Positions 61,779 through 64,000 of a stretch of DNA of 64,000 nt are shown here, one piece after another. The stretch's first letter is position 1, and each line of letters begins with the position of its first letter. Origin of the DNA: ATX-6F1 sp943369485 (GTDB taxonomy: Bacteria; Cyanobacteriota; Cyanobacteriia; PCC-6307; Cyanobiaceae); NCBI GenBank assembly GCA_943369485.1, contig CALRNH020000002.1, positions 124,001 to 188,000 of the forward strand, written 5' to 3'. The notes beneath the pieces were generated by a model. That model worked only from the letters and a program-made list of their open reading frames with translations, was not told the origin of the DNA and searched no databases. A program made the translations under genes and the position numbers.

Positions 61779-61930
61779 CCGAGCCTGGCAGGCGCAGCGG
61801 CCCCGATTCCATGTCCACGACACACCCACCGCTGCCTCCTGGCTTAACCAGGTGGCAGCGGTGGTTTGGGATCACCACGCAGAGGGCCATCCGGCGGGGC
61901 AGCGTCTCCAGCGTCAAAGAGCTGATCGCC

Positions 61931-61957
61931 CTAGCCCGAAGGGCTTCTGCTTGCATT
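61931..61957. repeat. Short palindromic insert E
   Basis: A 27-base insert starts CTAGCCCGAAGGGCTTCTGC within the codons for KELIA/KIEQF. AGCCC-GAA-GGGCT is an inverted repeat. Removing it restores the expected transposase sequence exactly in length (GCC then AAGATCGAG). Confidence 0.7.
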
Positions 61958-62156
61958 AGATCGAGCAGTTCGTGGTGGCCTACACCATGACCAAGGTCCT
62001 GTTCAACTGGACCGCCACGGAGGACTCAATCCTGGAGAAACTGCAGCGACTTTGCTCGCAAATCTCCGGGACTGGACGCCAGGTGTCGACATGGATCATG
62101 TCGCCCAGCTGCTCCCATTGGTACCGCTGCGCCTGGACTTCTGCTGCTCTTGAGAA

Positions 62157-62187
62157 AGCTTCGCCTTCGCAGAAGCGCAAGCGCTAG
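62157..62187. repeat. Short palindromic element F at the junction of two IS remnants
   Basis: This copy lies between the IS630 remnant and the end of the IS481-type remnant. On the minus strand it reads CTAGCGCTTGCGCTTCTGCG then AAGGCGAAGC, sharing CTAGC and GCTTCTGC with insert E and CTTCT(C/G)CGAAGG with insert A. GCTTC (62158-62162) pairs with GAAGC (62172-62176). Its CTA supplies the stop codon of the IS481-type frame. Confidence 0.65.
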
Positions 62188-62546
62188 GAATCGAGGTTAC
62201 GCAGTCGGTTCAGCCCCAGACGCCACATCGCCCTGGCCAGGGTCGTGATCGGCAGCAGCAACTGCCGGGCGATCCTCCGGAGCGTGCAGCGCCGGTGTCT
62301 GAGATCCACGGCCTGCTGCAGTTGCTGCGAATCGAGCGTCCGCCGGCTGGGTGCGGCGAACACTCCGACGATCCGCCAGCGCCGCCACACCACCATCCCG
62401 GAATCGGGCAAGCCATGTGCGGTCCGTGCGCTCACTGATGCCGTTCTCGGCAGCCAACTCAGCGAGGCAGCGACCCTGGTCGAGATGCTGCCGGATCAGC
62501 GTTCCCGACCAAAGGGTCTCAGGCGGGCATTGGGAGGTGTGTGCAT
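62184..62546 (-). pseudogene. IS481-type transposase N-terminal fragment, frameshifted and truncated
   Basis: From an ATG at 62546 (MHTPPNARLRPFGRER, then a stop) the homology continues in the next frame with LIRQHLDQGRCLAELAAENGISERT and WLARFRDGGVAALADRR, and in a third frame with RRTLDSQQLQQAVDLRHRRCTLRRIARQLLLP and LARAMWRLGLNRLRNLDS. This is the HTH region that precedes the DDE domain in IS481-family transposases; the catalytic domain is entirely missing. The break coincides with palindromic element F. At least two frameshifts are present. Confidence 0.75.
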
Positions 62547-62550
62547 GGGT

Positions 62551-62599
62551 TGTGAGGTCTGGGGCCGTTGGGTCGCGCCACAACCCTGTCGACCTCACA
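62551..62599. repeat. 9-base inverted repeat upstream of the IS481-type fragment
   Basis: TGTGAGGTC (62551-62559) is the exact reverse complement of GACCTCACA (62591-62599). TG...CA ends and the position just before the transposase ATG suggest that the left arm is part of the IS481-type terminal repeat, or that the pair is an operator between that remnant and serS. Confidence 0.4.
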
Positions 62600-62721
62600 C
62601 CTTTACCAGCCGGAACAACCTGGTGGCACGACACACCTCTACCGATCCAGATGGGGACGCGGGCACTAACTGGCCCCCACACCCAGCCCCGTAAGCTCCC
62701 CTTTCCCTTGCCGCCTACCCC

Positions 62722-64000
62722 GTGCTGGATCAGCGCTTGGTGCGCCAGAACCCTGAGCTGGTGGTGGAGCAGCTCGGGCGCCGCGGCCTCAAGCTCGATC
62801 TCACCGGCCTGCAGCTGATCGCGCAGCAGCAGCGCGACCTCGAGGAGCACCTCAGCACCCTCCAGGCCGAAGGCAACCGTGTCGGCAGGGAGGTGGGCCA
62901 GCGAATCCAGGCGGGCGCCTCGCCGGGCGGCCCAGAGGTGAAAGAGTTGCGCGAGCAGGGCAACCGCCTCAAGCAGCAGGTGGCCGTGCTCGATGAGGAG
63001 GAGAAAAACCTCAGCGCCAAGCTGCGCGAGCAACTGCTGGGCCTGCCCAATCTGCCCTCGGCCCTCTCCCCTGAAGGCTCCAGCGAAGCCGACAACGTGG
63101 AGGTCAGGCGCTGGGGCAGCCCGCGCATCGAGGCGGACTTGCAGGAGCATGGCGCCATCGCCGAGCGCCTCGGCCTGCTCGACACCGAGCGCTCGGTGCG
63201 CATCGCCCAGAGCCGCTTTGTGACCCTCCTGGGCCAGGGGGCGCGGCTGGAGCGGGCGCTCATCAACTTCATGATCGACCTGCACGCCCGCAAGGGCTAC
63301 CGCGAGGTGCTGCCGCCGATCCTGGTGAACAGCGCCAGCCTCACGGGCTCCGGCCAGCTGCCCAAGTTCGCTGAAGAAAGCTTCCGCTGCGCCGACGACG
63401 ACCTCTGGCTCACTCCCACCGCCGAGGTGCCGATCACCTCCCTGCACCGCGACGAGATCATCCCCGCCGAGCAGCTGCCACTGCGCTATGTCGCCTTCAC
63501 CCCCTGCTTCCGCCGCGAGGCGGGCTCCTACGGCCGCGACACCAAGGGCCTGATCCGCCTGCACCAGTTCCACAAGGTGGAGTTGTACTGGTTCAGCCAT
63601 CCCGACGCCTCCGAGGCGGCCCACGAGCAGCTCACCCTTGATGCCGAGGCGGTGCTCGAAGCCCTGGAGCTGCCCTACCGCCGCATCGAGCTCTGCACGG
63701 GTGATCTGGGTTTCTCCGCCGCCCGCACCTTCGACCTGGAGGTGTGGCTGGCGGGGGCCGGCACCTACCGGGAGATCTCCAGCTGCAGCACCTGCGCCGA
63801 CTTCCAGGCCCGCCGCTCCGCCATCCGCTTCAAACAGGGCAAGAGCACCCAGCTGCTGCACACCCTCAACGGCAGCGGCCTGGCGATCGGCCGCACCATG
63901 GCCGCCCTGCTGGAAAACGGTCAGCAGGCCGATGGCTCGGTGGCCCTGCCGGCGGCGCTGTGGTCCTACTTCGGGGCCGAGCGGATCAGCGCGGAAGCCT
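62722..64000 (+). CDS. serS: Serine--tRNA ligase (3' end outside the window)
   Basis: The frame opens at GTG (62722) with LDQRLVRQNPELVVEQLGRRG and runs open to the window end (426 codons). The N-terminal coiled-coil arm (about residues 28-105) grips the long variable arm of tRNA-Ser. Class II motifs follow: PILVNSASLTGSGQLPKFAEE, TPTAEVPITSLHRDE, the motif 2 region TPCFRREAGSYGRDTKGLIRLHQFHKVE and the motif 3 region LNGSGLAIGRTMAALLEN. Nearly the whole protein is in the window; only the last residues are missing. A short GC-poor leader follows the IS481-type remnant. Confidence 0.96.
   Translation, partial: MLDQRLVRQNPELVVEQLGRRGLKLDLTGLQLIAQQQRDLEEHLSTLQAEGNRVGREVGQRIQAGASPGGPEVKELREQGNRLKQQVAVLDEEEKNLSAKLREQLLGLPNLPSALSPEGSSEADNVEVRRWGSPRIEADLQEHGAIAERLGLLDTERSVRIAQSRFVTLLGQGARLERALINFMIDLHARKGYREVLPPILVNSASLTGSGQLPKFAEESFRCADDDLWLTPTAEVPITSLHRDEIIPAEQLPLRYVAFTPCFRREAGSYGRDTKGLIRLHQFHKVELYWFSHPDASEAAHEQLTLDAEAVLEALELPYRRIELCTGDLGFSAARTFDLEVWLAGAGTYREISSCSTCADFQARRSAIRFKQGKSTQLLHTLNGSGLAIGRTMAALLENGQQADGSVALPAALWSYFGAERISAEA

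Larger units (their letters stand above)
60814..62080 (+). mobile_element. IS630-family insertion sequence remnant
   Basis: A TA dinucleotide at 60814-60815 is followed by GTGCACCGTCCCGGAAACAA, which looks like the left end of an IS630-type element 72 bases before the transposase start; IS630 elements insert at TA. A matching inverted repeat was not found downstream of the transposase remnant, so the right end is missing or diverged. The element lies between ychF and an IS481-type remnant. Confidence 0.55.
60888..62080 (+). pseudogene. IS630-family transposase, multiply interrupted
   Basis: The first 99 codons are intact (MPPLVLSDDEIRQLQGIASS; the HTH region AIAKRMGLTGMTVGKWRKRYGELGLEG). After a stop at 61185 the protein continues in other frames: WSARSLAAAIGISKTTVHRWLQ, LSTDPFFVEKVRDIVG, MVLCVDEKTQIQALDLTQP (first catalytic Asp), DLNVHLIIDNYCTHKH (second Asp), SWLNQV, VKELIA, and LFNWTATEDSILEKLQRLCS. 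A one-base gain near 61854 falls just before the expected third catalytic Glu (NQVERW). Against the family protein as remembered, the breaks coincide with two single-base indels and at least five short inserts listed below. No functional product is possible. Confidence 0.85.

Noticed and set aside
61185..62187. CRISPR-like repeat array
   Set aside because: The short inserts are not evenly spaced, occur in both orientations, and the sequence between them is transposase coding DNA rather than spacers.
62197..63861. Open reading frame of 554 codons on the minus strand
   Set aside because: It is antisense to serS and continues into the IS481-type remnant; only the distal part has transposase similarity, and the serS part is a shadow.

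Overview
This window is high-GC (about two-thirds G+C by eye) chromosomal DNA from an oxygenic cyanobacterium, most likely a Synechococcus/Cyanobium-type picocyanobacterium. The evidence is two photosystem I subunits (psaF, psaJ), the cytochrome b6f genes petC and petA, NDH-1 subunit ndhB, vipp1, a high-light-inducible protein, a Ycf46-type ATPase and several cyanobacterial DUF families (DUF2808, DUF2232, DUF3067). At least nine copies of the cyanobacterial HIP1 octamer GCGATCGC are present. GTG and TTG starts are frequent, gaps are short, and many gene ends overlap.

Layout. 1-1.2 kb: the start of a class V aminotransferase, a mostly non-coding stretch with a degenerate type IV pilin remnant, and a tiny membrane protein. 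1.3-7.5 kb (minus): rpmH-rnpA-PH domain-yidC-yceD-ycf46, then DUF2808, aroH-type chorismate mutase and sppA. 7.5-16.4 kb (plus): an EamA transporter, two glycosyltransferases, vipp1, thioredoxin, an aminotransferase, biotin ligase and an M23 peptidase, with a minus-strand DciA-like gene between them. 16.4-18.7 kb (minus): a MacB/DevA-type ATPase and ndhB. 18.8-25 kb (plus): topA, a lipoprotein, DUF2232, a CobT-like protein and a solute-binding protein. 25-28.4 kb: an Fe-S aldo/keto reductase and DUF151 nuclease, riboflavin synthase, a DUF308 protein and an AbrB regulator. 28.9-34.8 kb: ctaA-ctaB, a two-gene ABC exporter, a low-complexity hypothetical and nanE. 34.8-44 kb: a groEL without groES, fabG, a K+-channel-like protein, a GT9 protein, ispD, ldcA, a ubiA-type prenyltransferase and ppx. 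44-58 kb: a RodZ-like protein, tRNA-Val(CAC), an Mqo-like oxidoreductase, cobM, lgt, petA, petC, DUF3067, tatC, rqcH, gmk, psaJ, psaF, tsaD, hli, pilT and wecB. 58-60.6 kb: a lone efflux adaptor divergent from ychF. The window ends inside serS.

Most of it is stable housekeeping sequence: protein export and membrane biogenesis (YidC, TatC, Lgt, SppA, Vipp1), photosynthetic electron transport (NDH-1, b6f, PSI), heme A/O and cobalamin steps, isoprenoid and quinone synthesis, envelope glycan genes and translation factors. There is no prophage, CRISPR array or defence island.

The clearest accessory spot lies between ychF and serS (60.8-62.55 kb). It holds an IS630-family transposase pseudogene and a truncated IS481-type pseudogene. 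Comparing the IS630 remnant with the family protein as I remember it, the reading frame is interrupted by at least six short (25-31 nt) palindrome-rich inserts that resemble one another (shared TAGGCG.AGCCTTC.CCG or CTAGCCC.AAGGGCT cores). This looks like a family of miniature palindromic elements repeatedly inserted into a dead transposon, and it is my best candidate for an undescribed element. Other points of interest are a K+-channel-like protein with a non-canonical selectivity filter, an efflux adaptor whose only conventional start overlaps the start of ychF, and ctaAB without an adjacent cytochrome oxidase operon.
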